DNA of 7,460 nucleotides from an uncultured Eubacteriales bacterium (GCA_902766515.1 CACXEB010000324.1:1-7460); one strand, 5' to 3'. Shown: positions 1 to 6,639, counted from the first letter of the stretch. A program made the numbers and translations. The notes: generated by a model from the sequence alone, not told the origin.

Positions 1-30
1 GCATGTACGGTGCGGGGTGAGGAGGGCCCG

Positions 31-55
31 GAAAATGATCCAGTGGATCATTTTC
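31..55. repeat. Perfect 25-bp palindrome
   Basis: GAAAATGATCCA (31-42) and its exact reverse complement TGGATCATTTTC (44-55) flank a single G at 43. With a one-base centre this is better suited to binding a dimeric protein or forming a cruciform than to a simple RNA hairpin. It is flanked by GGCCCG (25-30) and CGGGCC (65-70), which can extend the structure with an unpaired stretch on one side. Confidence 0.6.
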
Positions 56-198
56 ACCGACGAACGGGCCGGCAGGCCCAGGGCATCCAAACGGCGTCAG
101 CCGTTTGTACCTTGCGGCGTTTCCGCCCGGGAGGGCCATAGGCCCGACAGGAAACGCCGTCAGGGGGGTCACGCAGGGGGGACGCCAGTCCCCCTACG

Positions 199-225
199 GT
201 CACTGTTCACCCCGTGAACAGTGAC
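199..225. promoter_or_regulatory. 12-bp inverted repeat just upstream of the ABC operon promoter
   Basis: GTCACTGTTCAC (199-210) and GTGAACAGTGAC (214-225) are perfect reverse complements around CCC. The repeat ends 14 nt before the -35 box at 240. This suits a regulator site for the ABC operon or the end of the upstream repeat element. No T run follows on either strand, so it is a poor intrinsic terminator. Its function is inferred from position only. Confidence 0.4.
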
Positions 226-239
226 GCCATCCGTGGGAC

Positions 240-269
240 TTTACAAAAAAAACCTTCCTGTGGTATAAT
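240..269 (+). promoter_or_regulatory. SigA-type promoter of the ABC transporter operon
   Basis: A -35 box TTTACA (240-245) and a perfect -10 box TATAAT (264-269) are separated by 18 nt. The TG at 261-262 gives an extended -10, and the spacer contains an A run right after the -35 box. Transcription should begin near 276, leaving a leader of about 45 nt before the start codon at 321. No other gene start in the operon has a comparable promoter in front of it. Confidence 0.85.
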
Positions 270-279
270 GTTTAAAAGC

Positions 280-294
280 TCCGGCCCAGCCGGA
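280..294 (+). other. Small hairpin in the 5' leader of the binding-protein mRNA
   Basis: TCCGGC (280-285) and GCCGGA (289-294) can pair around a CCA loop a few bases after the predicted transcription start. The ribosome binding site AAGGAGG (305-311) lies outside it. A short 5' stem like this is often a stabiliser of mRNA, but no function can be shown here. Confidence 0.35.
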
Positions 295-320
295 AGTAAA
301 ACTGAAGGAGGCATTTCTGT

Positions 321-1409
321 ATGAAAAGGATCGCGGCCCTGGCGCTGGCTGTGGCGCTGGTCATGTCCATGGGCATGTCCGCGCTGGCGGTGAACGAGGA
401 TGTGGAGGGTGAGCTGAAAATCTACTCCTCCATGTACCCCTTCGTCATCGACATGATGGATGAGGCGCTGAAGGCGGAATTCCCGAACCTGGTTCCCGGC
501 AACAACGGCAGCTTTTTCTTCTATGGCGGTACGTCGTCCCTGATCACCCGGATTTACGCGGACATGGGCGATGACAGGACGAAGCCGCTCGACTGCGACA
601 TGATGCTGGTGGCGGAGCCGGCGTTCTCCCTGGAGCTCAAGGAATACGGTTACCTGGAGCCGATCGAGATCGAGAACGCTGACACGCTGCTGCGCTTCCC
701 CTACGACGAGGAGGGATACTGGTATCCTGTCCGCGTCTGCAACATGGTGCTGGCTTATAATCCGGAAAAGGTGGATGAATGGGCGGAAAAGGGCGTGACC
801 ATCCCGAAGACGTTTGAAGCCTTCGCCAAGGATCCTTCCCTGAAGGGCTATATCTCCATGGGCGATCCGATGACCTCCGGCACCACGTACGCGGCTGTCG
901 CCGCCCTGATCCAGGACGATCATTACGGCGAGGCCTACCTGGACGGCCTGAAGGCCAACCAGGTGATGATCGAGTCCGGTTCCACCGCCATCAGCAAGCT
1001 GCAGACGGGCGAGTGCGCGGCCATCATGATCCTCGAGGAATCCATCCTCAAGTTCATCGACGACGAAGCCAAGAAGGGCAATACGGTCACGAACCTGGCC
1101 TGCATCTATCCGGAAGACGGCGTCGTGCTGATTCCCTCCACGGTGATGACCGTGGCCGAGGACCGGTCCCTGAACGTCAACGTCGAAGCCTGTGAAGCGG
1201 TTGAAAAGTGGCTGCTGAGCGAGGAAGCCCAGAAGCTGATCCTGGCCGGTTACATGCATTCCGTGTTCGCCAACATGACGGAAATTCCGGCGGGCTCGGT
1301 GGATACCAACGAGCTGATCGAGAAGGATATGAAGGTCGACTGGGAGAAAGCGTACAAGAACCGTACGGAGATCCGGACGCTCTGGACGGAAAAAGTAACC
1401 GCGAAGTAA
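321..1409 (+). CDS. Extracellular solute-binding protein (family 1, FbpA/AfuA-like)
   Basis: A 362-residue binding protein that captures the substrate outside the membrane and delivers it to the permease encoded next. The start is set by AAGGAGG at 305-311, 9 nt before ATG. Residues 1-23 form a signal peptide: KR at positions 2-3, a hydrophobic core, then an ALA cleavage motif. There is no lipobox cysteine, so the protein is predicted to be released rather than lipid-anchored, unusual for a Gram-positive ABC importer. The mature part matches the ferric/phosphosugar-binding group: an early strand ELKIYSSMYP, TSSLITRIYAD, LKEYGYLEP, SGSTAISKLQTGE (about 219-231), then YPEDGVVLIP and WLLSEEAQKL. 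Where ferric-binding proteins of the FbpA/SfuA type carry adjacent tyrosines, this protein has IMILEESI (235-242), so ferric iron is not assured. Family is confident; substrate is open (iron, phosphorylated sugar, phosphonate or polyamine). Confidence 0.88.
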   Translation: MKRIAALALAVALVMSMGMSALAVNEDVEGELKIYSSMYPFVIDMMDEALKAEFPNLVPGNNGSFFFYGGTSSLITRIYADMGDDRTKPLDCDMMLVAEPAFSLELKEYGYLEPIEIENADTLLRFPYDEEGYWYPVRVCNMVLAYNPEKVDEWAEKGVTIPKTFEAFAKDPSLKGYISMGDPMTSGTTYAAVAALIQDDHYGEAYLDGLKANQVMIESGSTAISKLQTGECAAIMILEESILKFIDDEAKKGNTVTNLACIYPEDGVVLIPSTVMTVAEDRSLNVNVEACEAVEKWLLSEEAQKLILAGYMHSVFANMTEIPAGSVDTNELIEKDMKVDWEKAYKNRTEIRTLWTEKVTAK

Positions 1410-1425
1410 CAAATCCGAACACATT

Positions 1426-1462
1426 TCACCAGGGAGCAGATGCTGCTCCCTGGTGACCTTTT
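1426..1462 (+). terminator. Intercistronic hairpin, probable partial terminator or mRNA stabiliser
   Basis: TCACCAGGGAGCAG (1426-1439) and its exact reverse complement (1443-1456) form a perfect 14-bp stem with the 3-nt loop ATG, followed by CC and four Ts (1459-1462). It lies 16 nt after the binding-protein stop codon. The short T run suggests incomplete termination, or a block to 3' exonucleases. Either would make the binding protein more abundant than the membrane parts, a known pattern in ABC import operons. The loop ATG at 1440 is in frame with the permease but is not a credible start. Confidence 0.7.
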
Positions 1463-1481
1463 CAGGGCGGAGGCCGGGCGA

Positions 1482-4004
1482 ATGAATACAGGAACAGGAC
1501 GAAAGGCGCAGGCCGGACGGCAGCGTATACCGGAGGCGGACGGACAGCTGGCAAGGAGGCGCCGGATGACTCAGTGCATCCTGGCGGCATTGCTGGTTTT
1601 TGGGGCTTTTCTGGTCGGGCTTGGCATACACGCGCTCCGGGAGCATGACCGGAGCGGTTTTGACTCGGAATCCGCTTACCAGGCAATCCATGCGCTTTCC
1701 GGACAGGTGGAAAACGACTGGAAAATTCGGCTGCGTCCCGCACTGGAAGCGCAGCCGGATCGTGAACGGCTGGCCGGGATCGCGGAACAGCTGCTGAAAA
1801 CGGCCTGGGCCGGCCAGAAGAGCGCGGAAAGCGCGGACGTGGCGGACATCCTGGACAGAAGCGGCGCCCAGCGTGAAAAGGTCCTGTATAAGCTTTTGTA
1901 TATCGCTTATCAGATGAATGGGCCGAAGGTGTCCGCGTCCATCCGGAATGATATCCGGGACCTTCCTGACGCTGACCGGACTTCGTTCCGCAATCGCCTG
2001 TTCGCCTGCATGCTGGATGAGGAAGCGGCCCTGCCGGAGCTGGCGGTCAAGCCCGCCGGCAGCCTGAGCGGCGAAGCCAGGCAGGCGATGCTGACGCAGC
2101 TCTGGTTTTCATCTGTCAGCAACAGCGCGGTGCAGTCGAAGGACATCGCGACGCTCAAAAAAACGGTGCGGGACAAGACAGCGCAGCTGGCTGCCTACCG
2201 CATGATCGCGCAGGGAGAGATTACCTGGCTCTGGCAGCTGGTGATCAGCAACGCCCGGACGGTCATCCTGATGGGCATATTGCTGCTGATCGACATGGTG
2301 CTGCTGTTTTTGCTGATGCGCGGGGAAAGGACCTGGATCATCGATTTCAAGTGGGTCATCATCCTGCTGATCGTGGACTTCATGCTGGTGTTCCAGCTGC
2401 TGCCGCTGGGCTATATGGTGATCAAGGCGCTGTTCCCCGAGGGCAGCTTCAGCATGAGCACCCTGCAGCGGCTGTTTACCTATTCGCTGAATGTGGAAGC
2501 GCTGAAGAACACCGTCATCGCCTCTTTTGCGACGATGATCCTCGGGACGCTGCTGGCTTTCCCGCTGGCGTGGCTGGTGGGCCGCAGCAACCTGTACGGG
2601 AAGCGTTTTTTCCGCAGCCTGTTCGTCCTCACGTACATGGTGCCCCCCTACGTCGGGGCCATGGCCTGGCTTCGGCTGTGCAACCCGAATGTCGGCACGG
2701 TCAACCAGTGGCTGCGGACGCTGTTTCAGCTGAGCGACCAGCCCGGCCCGCTGAATATCTATTCCCTGCCGGGCCTGGTATGGGTGCTGACGACGTTCTA
2801 TTATCCCTACGCCTTCATCACGATCAGCCGCGCGATGGAAAAGATGGATCCTTCCCTGGAGGAGGCCAGCCGCATCTCCGGCGCTTCGCCGCTCAAGACG
2901 CTGATGACTGTGACGCTGCCGATGATGCTGCCGTCCATCATCTCCGGCGCTTTGCTGGTGTTTGTGTGCGCGGCGAGCTGCTACGGCATCCCGTCCATCA
3001 TTGGCGCGCCCGGCCGCGTCCATACGGTGACGACCCGCATCGTCGAGTATATCGGGCTGGAGCAGAGCGGTATGAACGACGCCACGGCGCTGTCGATCTT
3101 CCTGATGGTGGTGGCACTGGTCATCCTGCTGGTTTCGGACGTGCTGCTGGCCCGCAAGCAGTACATCACCGTGTCCGGCAAATCCGTACAGCCGGCGATC
3201 GTTGACCTGCGCAGGTGGCGGATCCCCCTGACGGTCATGGTGTCCCTGTTCGCCGTGGTCGTGATCCTGATCCCGTTTGTGACGATCTTTTCCACGTCGT
3301 TCAAGGTGGACGTCGGCAAGAGCATGTTCGCGCAAAACAATTTCACCTGGGCGAACTGGACCACGGTATTCGGGCGGATCGAGACGGTCAACTGCCTGAA
3401 AAACTCGCTGGTCTACGGGCTGGTGACGGCGTCCATCGGCACGGTCGTCGCCTGCGTGATGAGCTACCTGCTGCAGCGCACGAAAATCCGGGGGAGGAAG
3501 CTGCCCGACTTCCTGATCACGCTGGGCAGCGGCACGCCGTCCGTGGTCATCGCGCTGGGGCTGCGGATGACCATGCGCGGGGATTTCGGCGTCAGCATTA
3601 CCGATACCGCCTATATCCTGATCGTCGCTTACCTGATCAAATACATGATGATGGGCATGCGCACCGTGGTGTCGGCGATGAGCCAGATCCATGTATCCCT
3701 GGAGGAGTGCAGCCAGATCTCCGGCGCCAGCTGGCTGCGCACGATGTTCCGGATCACGGGCCGCCTGGTATTCCCGTCCATCGCGGCCGGCTGGTTCCTG
3801 ATCTTCATTCCCAGCTTCTACGAGCTGTCCATGACGACGCTGCTGTTTTCCAGCACGACCAAGACCATCGGCTTCCAGCTGTACGAGTACTGGACCTTTA
3901 CCAGCCAGCCGCAGTCCTGCGCGATGGCTTTCGGCATCCTGATGATCGTCGTCGCGCTGAACTTTTTGCTCAACAAGCTGACGCATGGGGATTTCTCCAT
4001 CTGA
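1482..4004 (+). CDS. Fused two-domain ABC permease with extra N-terminal extracytoplasmic domain
   Basis: This membrane component carries both halves of the translocation channel in one chain, as in FbpB/AfuB iron-type permeases. Two binding-protein-dependent permease domains are visible, each with the cytoplasmic EAA loop that docks the ATPase: SLEEASRISGAS (EEA at residues 460-462, nt 2859-2867) and SLEECSQISGAS (nt 3702 on). At 840 residues it is far longer than the roughly 550 usual for this fused type. The surplus is at the N-terminus: RRRR then a membrane helix (about 31-52), a predicted mainly helical, charged outside domain of about 200 residues (53-255), and a second helix (about 258-279) before the usual permease helices. 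The start at 1482 has GGAGG at 1469-1473, 8 nt upstream. ATG at 1566 has an even stronger AAGGAGG (1553-1559, 6 nt spacing) and is a real alternative; it would remove 28 residues including the RRRR stretch. Substrate unknown. Confidence 0.88.
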   Translation: MNTGTGRKAQAGRQRIPEADGQLARRRRMTQCILAALLVFGAFLVGLGIHALREHDRSGFDSESAYQAIHALSGQVENDWKIRLRPALEAQPDRERLAGIAEQLLKTAWAGQKSAESADVADILDRSGAQREKVLYKLLYIAYQMNGPKVSASIRNDIRDLPDADRTSFRNRLFACMLDEEAALPELAVKPAGSLSGEARQAMLTQLWFSSVSNSAVQSKDIATLKKTVRDKTAQLAAYRMIAQGEITWLWQLVISNARTVILMGILLLIDMVLLFLLMRGERTWIIDFKWVIILLIVDFMLVFQLLPLGYMVIKALFPEGSFSMSTLQRLFTYSLNVEALKNTVIASFATMILGTLLAFPLAWLVGRSNLYGKRFFRSLFVLTYMVPPYVGAMAWLRLCNPNVGTVNQWLRTLFQLSDQPGPLNIYSLPGLVWVLTTFYYPYAFITISRAMEKMDPSLEEASRISGASPLKTLMTVTLPMMLPSIISGALLVFVCAASCYGIPSIIGAPGRVHTVTTRIVEYIGLEQSGMNDATALSIFLMVVALVILLVSDVLLARKQYITVSGKSVQPAIVDLRRWRIPLTVMVSLFAVVVILIPFVTIFSTSFKVDVGKSMFAQNNFTWANWTTVFGRIETVNCLKNSLVYGLVTASIGTVVACVMSYLLQRTKIRGRKLPDFLITLGSGTPSVVIALGLRMTMRGDFGVSITDTAYILIVAYLIKYMMMGMRTVVSAMSQIHVSLEECSQISGASWLRTMFRITGRLVFPSIAAGWFLIFIPSFYELSMTTLLFSSTTKTIGFQLYEYWTFTSQPQSCAMAFGILMIVVALNFLLNKLTHGDFSI

Positions 4005-4044
4005 TACGGGCCCGCTGACGGAAGAAAGGACGGCACTGAACATT

Positions 4045-5118
4045 ATGGCAACCGTAAAGATCAACCACATTACCAAGGCGTTCGGCAGCAACGTCGTGCT
4101 GAAGGATTTCCACGAAACGTTTGAGGACGGGGAATTTGTGACGCTGCTGGGGCCTTCCGGCTGCGGCAAGACGACCATGCTGCGCATCATCGCGGGCTTT
4201 GAGCAGCCGACCGGCGGGGAATTGTACATCGATGACCAGCTGGTGTCCGGCGGCAAGACATTCATTCCGCCCGAGAAGCGGAACATCGGCATGGTATTCC
4301 AGAGCTACGCGGTCTGGCCGCACATGACGGTGTTTGACAACGTGGCCTACCCCCTGAAGATCAAAAAGGTGCCGAAGGCGGAGATCCAGGCCGATGTGGC
4401 CCGTGTGCTGGATATCGTGCACCTGAGCCAGTACGCCGACCGCCTGCCCAACCAGCTGTCCGGCGGTCAGCAGCAGCGCGTCGCGCTGGCCCGCGCCCTG
4501 GTCGCGGAGCCGGCCCTGCTGCTGCTGGATGAGCCCCTCAGCAACCTGGATGCCAAGCTGCGGGAAAGCATGCGCTTTGAAATCAAGGAGATCCAGCAGA
4601 AGCTGCACATGACCGTGGTATACGTCACGCATGACCAGACGGAAGCCATGGCGATGTCCGACCGGATCTTCCTGATCAACGACGGGCGGGTGCAGCAGGT
4701 GGGCACGCCGATCGAGATCTACAACCAGCCGGCAAACCAGTTTGTGGCGGACTTCCTGGGCAAGGTGGACTTCCTGCGGGGCGAAGCGGGCAACGGCCGC
4801 ATCCTCCTGGATGATACCGACCAGTCCGTCCCGTATGACGGCGACAAAAAAGGCCGGGTGGAGCTTGCCATCCGGCCGGAGCGGATCACCCTGTCCATGG
4901 AGAAGGGCGACCTGCGCGGGGTATTGGAAAACCAGTACTACCTGGGGGACGTGAATGACTGCCGGGTGCGGATCGGTGGAAAGCTGGTCCGGGTGATCGC
5001 CCCGCCGGAAAGCTATACGGGGATGAAACCCGGCGATCCCGTATACCTGACGCTGCGCGAGAAAATCGTGTTTGACGAGGACGGCTCGCTGGACGAAAAA
5101 CTGAAGATCCTCACCTGA
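4045..5118 (+). CDS. ABC transporter ATP-binding protein (FbpC/PotA type)
   Basis: The 357-residue ATPase powers the importer, binding the two EAA loops of the permease on the cytoplasmic side. All motifs are intact: Walker A GPSGCGKTT (36-44), Q-loop Gln86 in FQSYAVWPHM, signature LSGGQQQR (138-145), Walker B LLLLDEP with Asp162-Glu163, and the H-loop His196 in VTHDQTEA. A C-terminal TOBE-like region (about 265-350) includes ELAIRPERI and is typical of the CUT/Fbp/Pot group, where it can bind regulators. The start at 4045 gives the expected N-terminus MATVKINHITKAFG. The AAAGGA at 4025-4030 is 14 nt away, which is long, so translation may rely on coupling to the permease ending at 4004. An in-frame ATG at 3985 lies inside the permease gene and would add 20 residues unlike the family. 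The last 8 bp overlap the 3' end of the opposite-strand gene. Confidence 0.93.
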   Translation: MATVKINHITKAFGSNVVLKDFHETFEDGEFVTLLGPSGCGKTTMLRIIAGFEQPTGGELYIDDQLVSGGKTFIPPEKRNIGMVFQSYAVWPHMTVFDNVAYPLKIKKVPKAEIQADVARVLDIVHLSQYADRLPNQLSGGQQQRVALARALVAEPALLLLDEPLSNLDAKLRESMRFEIKEIQQKLHMTVVYVTHDQTEAMAMSDRIFLINDGRVQQVGTPIEIYNQPANQFVADFLGKVDFLRGEAGNGRILLDDTDQSVPYDGDKKGRVELAIRPERITLSMEKGDLRGVLENQYYLGDVNDCRVRIGGKLVRVIAPPESYTGMKPGDPVYLTLREKIVFDEDGSLDEKLKILT

Positions 5119-6205
5119 CCGTGATATCGCCGGATACGCTGCTGAGGCTGAGCGGGGCGGCCTGCGGGCCGTCGTGGGCGCTGACGCTGACGTCCCCGCT
5201 GCGGGTGTTCGCCTGGACATGGACGGGCTGGCCGCTACACATGTGGATGTTCGTATCGCCGCTGACGGTGCTGCCGCTGATGCTGCTGACCGGCCCGGTG
5301 ACGGACAGGGTGATGTCGCCGGAGACGGCACTGTAGGTGATGCTGCTGCCGCCGCCCGTAAACTGGGCGTCGCCCGAGACGGTCTTCAGGTGGACATGCT
5401 GTGCTGCCGCACTGCCATCCACCTGGAGATCCCCGCTGACGGACTGCGCCGACACGGACGCGCAGCTGGCACTCAGCGTGAGGTGGGCATCGCCGGACAC
5501 CGTCTGCACGTTCAGGGCGGACACGGGCGCGTCGACCGTGACATCGCCGGAGGCGGTGCGGATGCTGAGCTCGGGCAGCCAGGCGAGGGGGATCAGGACA
5601 GTCCCATGGCATTCGTTGAACACCGTGATATGGCTGCCGATCTGCCGGCAGGCGGTGTGCACCTTCAACAGCAGCCGGCCCAGCCGGTCCAGCTTCGCGG
5701 GGTCGATATTGGCAAACTCGTCCTGCTCCGGCCCGGCGTTGTGGCGGATGGTCAGGGTGACGGTATCCCCGGACACGGTCTTCTGCCATTCCGGCTGATG
5801 ATCACCATCCACCGCCAGGTGCATTTGATCGTCCGGCGACATGCCGACATGCAGGTCTTCGGCGGAGAGCTCGATCCGGATCGCCCGCATCCGGGCGTCG
5901 GTTTTTTCCGGTACGACGGCGGACGGTACTGGGGACGTCTCCGGGGCGGGCTGCGGAGCGGCGGTGTTGGCAGAGGTCAGCGCGGGCGCGGCCGCGTGGG
6001 GCAGGTCGGCGGTCACAGCGTCAAACCCTTCGACTGCTTCCTGAAGGCGGGCGATCGCTTCGTCCTCGGTCACGCCGGAGGCCAGCAGGTCGGCGTAGCG
6101 CTCCTCCAGGTCGGCGGTGAGCTCCTCCTTCAGGGCGAGCGCTTCCTCGGTCATGTCCACGCCGAGAAACAGCGGGCGAATGATATCCTGTACGGCAGTA
6201 TTCAT
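5111..6205 (-). CDS. HAAS-like/DUF4097 SGD-repeat beta protein
   Basis: A 364-residue protein with three parts. Residues 17-62 form a charged helical segment (LKEELTADLEERYADLLASG) resembling the HAAS/permease-prefix helices found beside PadR regulators. Residues 64-103 are a Pro/Ala/Thr-rich linker. Residues 104-364 are beta-rich and end in eight SGD turns (217-364) spaced 18-22 residues apart, as in the DUF4097 family (putative beta-helix or adhesin-like fold); an isolated TVSGD lies earlier. Unlike many relatives it shows no signal peptide and no membrane helix, so it should be cytoplasmic unless partnered. TAAGGAGGG just before the start overlaps the padR stop codon, so the two genes are co-transcribed and probably translationally coupled. 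DUF4097 has no firm biochemical role; the PadR link suggests an envelope or drug response, which is inference. Family assignment is good, function unknown. Confidence 0.82.
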   Translation of the reverse strand: MNTAVQDIIRPLFLGVDMTEEALALKEELTADLEERYADLLASGVTEDEAIARLQEAVEGFDAVTADLPHAAAPALTSANTAAPQPAPETSPVPSAVVPEKTDARMRAIRIELSAEDLHVGMSPDDQMHLAVDGDHQPEWQKTVSGDTVTLTIRHNAGPEQDEFANIDPAKLDRLGRLLLKVHTACRQIGSHITVFNECHGTVLIPLAWLPELSIRTASGDVTVDAPVSALNVQTVSGDAHLTLSASCASVSAQSVSGDLQVDGSAAAQHVHLKTVSGDAQFTGGGSSITYSAVSGDITLSVTGPVSSISGSTVSGDTNIHMCSGQPVHVQANTRSGDVSVSAHDGPQAAPLSLSSVSGDITVR

Positions 6206-6211
6206 GGAAAT

Positions 6212-6220
6212 CCCTCCTTA
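6212..6220 (-). promoter_or_regulatory. Ribosome binding site overlapping the padR stop codon
   Basis: Read on the minus strand, TAAGGAGGG contains the padR stop codon TAA (6220-6218) and a near-perfect Shine-Dalgarno sequence 6 nt before the ATG at 6205. Ribosomes finishing padR would stop on this site, which favours reinitiation and a fixed ratio of the two products. Confidence 0.75.
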
Positions 6221-6556
6221 ATTGGATGATGGTTGCAGCAATAACAGATCCAGCGTTTCGCGTGCCTGTATCCAGGCACGCTGTTCTTCTTCCAGGCGGG
6301 TGCGGCCCTTGATGGTCAGGCGGTAGTATTTCCGCCGGGCGCCGCCGGCTTCGTCGCCCCAGTAACTGTCGATCAGGCCCTCCTGGCTGAGCCGCTTGAA
6401 AGCGGTGTACAGGGTGGGTTCCTTCAGCATCAGGGCGCCGCCGCTGCGCTCGGCGATCTGCTTGACCATGCGGTAGCCGTAGCTGTCGCCCGCGCTCAGG
6501 CATTGAAGCAGGATAGTATCGGTATATCCGCGCAATATGTCCGCGTTGATGGCCAT
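6218..6556 (-). CDS. PadR-family transcriptional regulator
   Basis: A 112-residue winged-helix DNA-binding protein, a usual size for the short PadR subfamily (PadR-s1/LmrR-like). The N-terminal ILRGYTDTILLQCL and GYRMVKQI lead into the recognition region EPTLYTAFKRLSQEGLI (about 46-62). The wing GGARRKYYRLTIKG follows, then a charged C-terminal helix that normally forms the dimer interface. The start at 6556 has AAAGGAGGG (6564-6572) 7 nt upstream. Such regulators typically repress their own operon and are released by a small ligand or stress signal. Here the operon also carries the HAAS-like/DUF4097 gene, so the regulator probably controls that gene and itself through the upstream promoter. 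The inducer cannot be read from sequence. Confidence 0.92.
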   Translation of the reverse strand: MAINADILRGYTDTILLQCLSAGDSYGYRMVKQIAERSGGALMLKEPTLYTAFKRLSQEGLIDSYWGDEAGGARRKYYRLTIKGRTRLEEEQRAWIQARETLDLLLLQPSSN

Positions 6557-6573
6557 TTAGATGCCCTCCTTTC

Positions 6574-6605
6574 TGTCATGACGTTCACGGGCTGTTCTCA
6601 TGACA
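6574..6605. promoter_or_regulatory. Candidate operator: TGTCATGA/TCATGACA dyad
   Basis: TGTCATGA (6574-6581) and TCATGACA (6598-6605) are inverted copies. Each contains the self-palindrome TCATGA, and their centres are 22 bp apart, about two helical turns. The dyad lies at the predicted padR transcription start and early leader, where a bound dimer or pair of dimers would block transcription. This fits autoregulation by PadR, but the site has not been matched to a known operator. Confidence 0.4.
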
Positions 6606-6610
6606 TATAT

Positions 6611-6639
6611 ATCCTAACACACAATACATCACCTGTCAA
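6611..6639 (-). promoter_or_regulatory. Promoter of the padR operon
   Basis: On the minus strand, a perfect -35 TTGACA (6639-6634) is followed after 17 nt by TAGGAT (6616-6611), preceded by TG one base upstream (extended -10). AT-rich DNA at 6640-6660 upstream of the -35 could act as an UP element. Transcription should start near 6604. Confidence 0.75.

Larger units (their letters stand above)
13..225. repeat. Cluster of inverted repeats (structured intergenic element)
   Basis: No gene is supported in positions 1-320. Positions 13-225 contain a dense row of inverted repeats: a palindrome at 31-55, GGGCC/GGCCC at 66-79, CAAACGGC/GCCGTTTG at 88-107, CGGCGTTTCC/GGAAACGCCG at 115-159 with an inner GGGCC-ATA-GGCCC hairpin at 133-145, GGGGGAC/GTCCCCC at 177-194, and a 12-bp pair at 199-225. 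CGGGGTGA at 13-20 is also the reverse complement of 207-214, so the outer ends can pair. None is followed by a T tract on either strand, so these do not look like ordinary terminators. The block could be a dispersed REP/MITE-like repeat, a structured RNA, or the regulatory region of the ABC operon. The repeats are seen directly; their role is unknown. Confidence 0.55.

Noticed and set aside
17..217. 66-codon plus-strand ORF in the inverted-repeat region
   Set aside because: It starts at a GTG without a Shine-Dalgarno sequence, its codons are dictated by hairpin arms, and the product is an Arg/Pro-rich sequence with no recognisable domain.
199..225. Terminator of an upstream gene
   Set aside because: The stem is strong but no T-rich tract follows it on either strand.
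1440..1484. ATG at 1440 as permease start
   Set aside because: It is the loop of a perfect 14-bp hairpin, has no accessible ribosome binding site, and adds 14 residues unlike a membrane protein N-terminus.
207..1691. 494-codon minus-strand ORF opposite the binding-protein gene
   Set aside because: It is a GC-rich shadow frame: His/Arg/Gln-rich, no domains, and fully opposite a confidently assigned gene with promoter and ribosome binding site.
3985..4047. ATG at 3985 as ATPase start
   Set aside because: It lies inside the end of the permease gene without a Shine-Dalgarno sequence; the family-typical N-terminus begins at 4045.
2109..4292. 727-codon minus-strand ORF opposite the permease gene
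   Set aside because: Long, but its composition is that of an antisense frame (runs of His, Gln, Asp, Arg) and it crosses the permease/ATPase boundary; no motif or start signal.
3970..5331. 453-codon minus-strand ORF opposite the ATPase gene
   Set aside because: It overlaps both the intact ATPase and the DUF4097 gene and shows no family features.
5174..6229. 351-codon plus-strand ORF opposite the DUF4097 gene
   Set aside because: The minus-strand frame has a strong ribosome binding site, coupling to padR, and the diagnostic SGD repeats; the plus frame has none of these.
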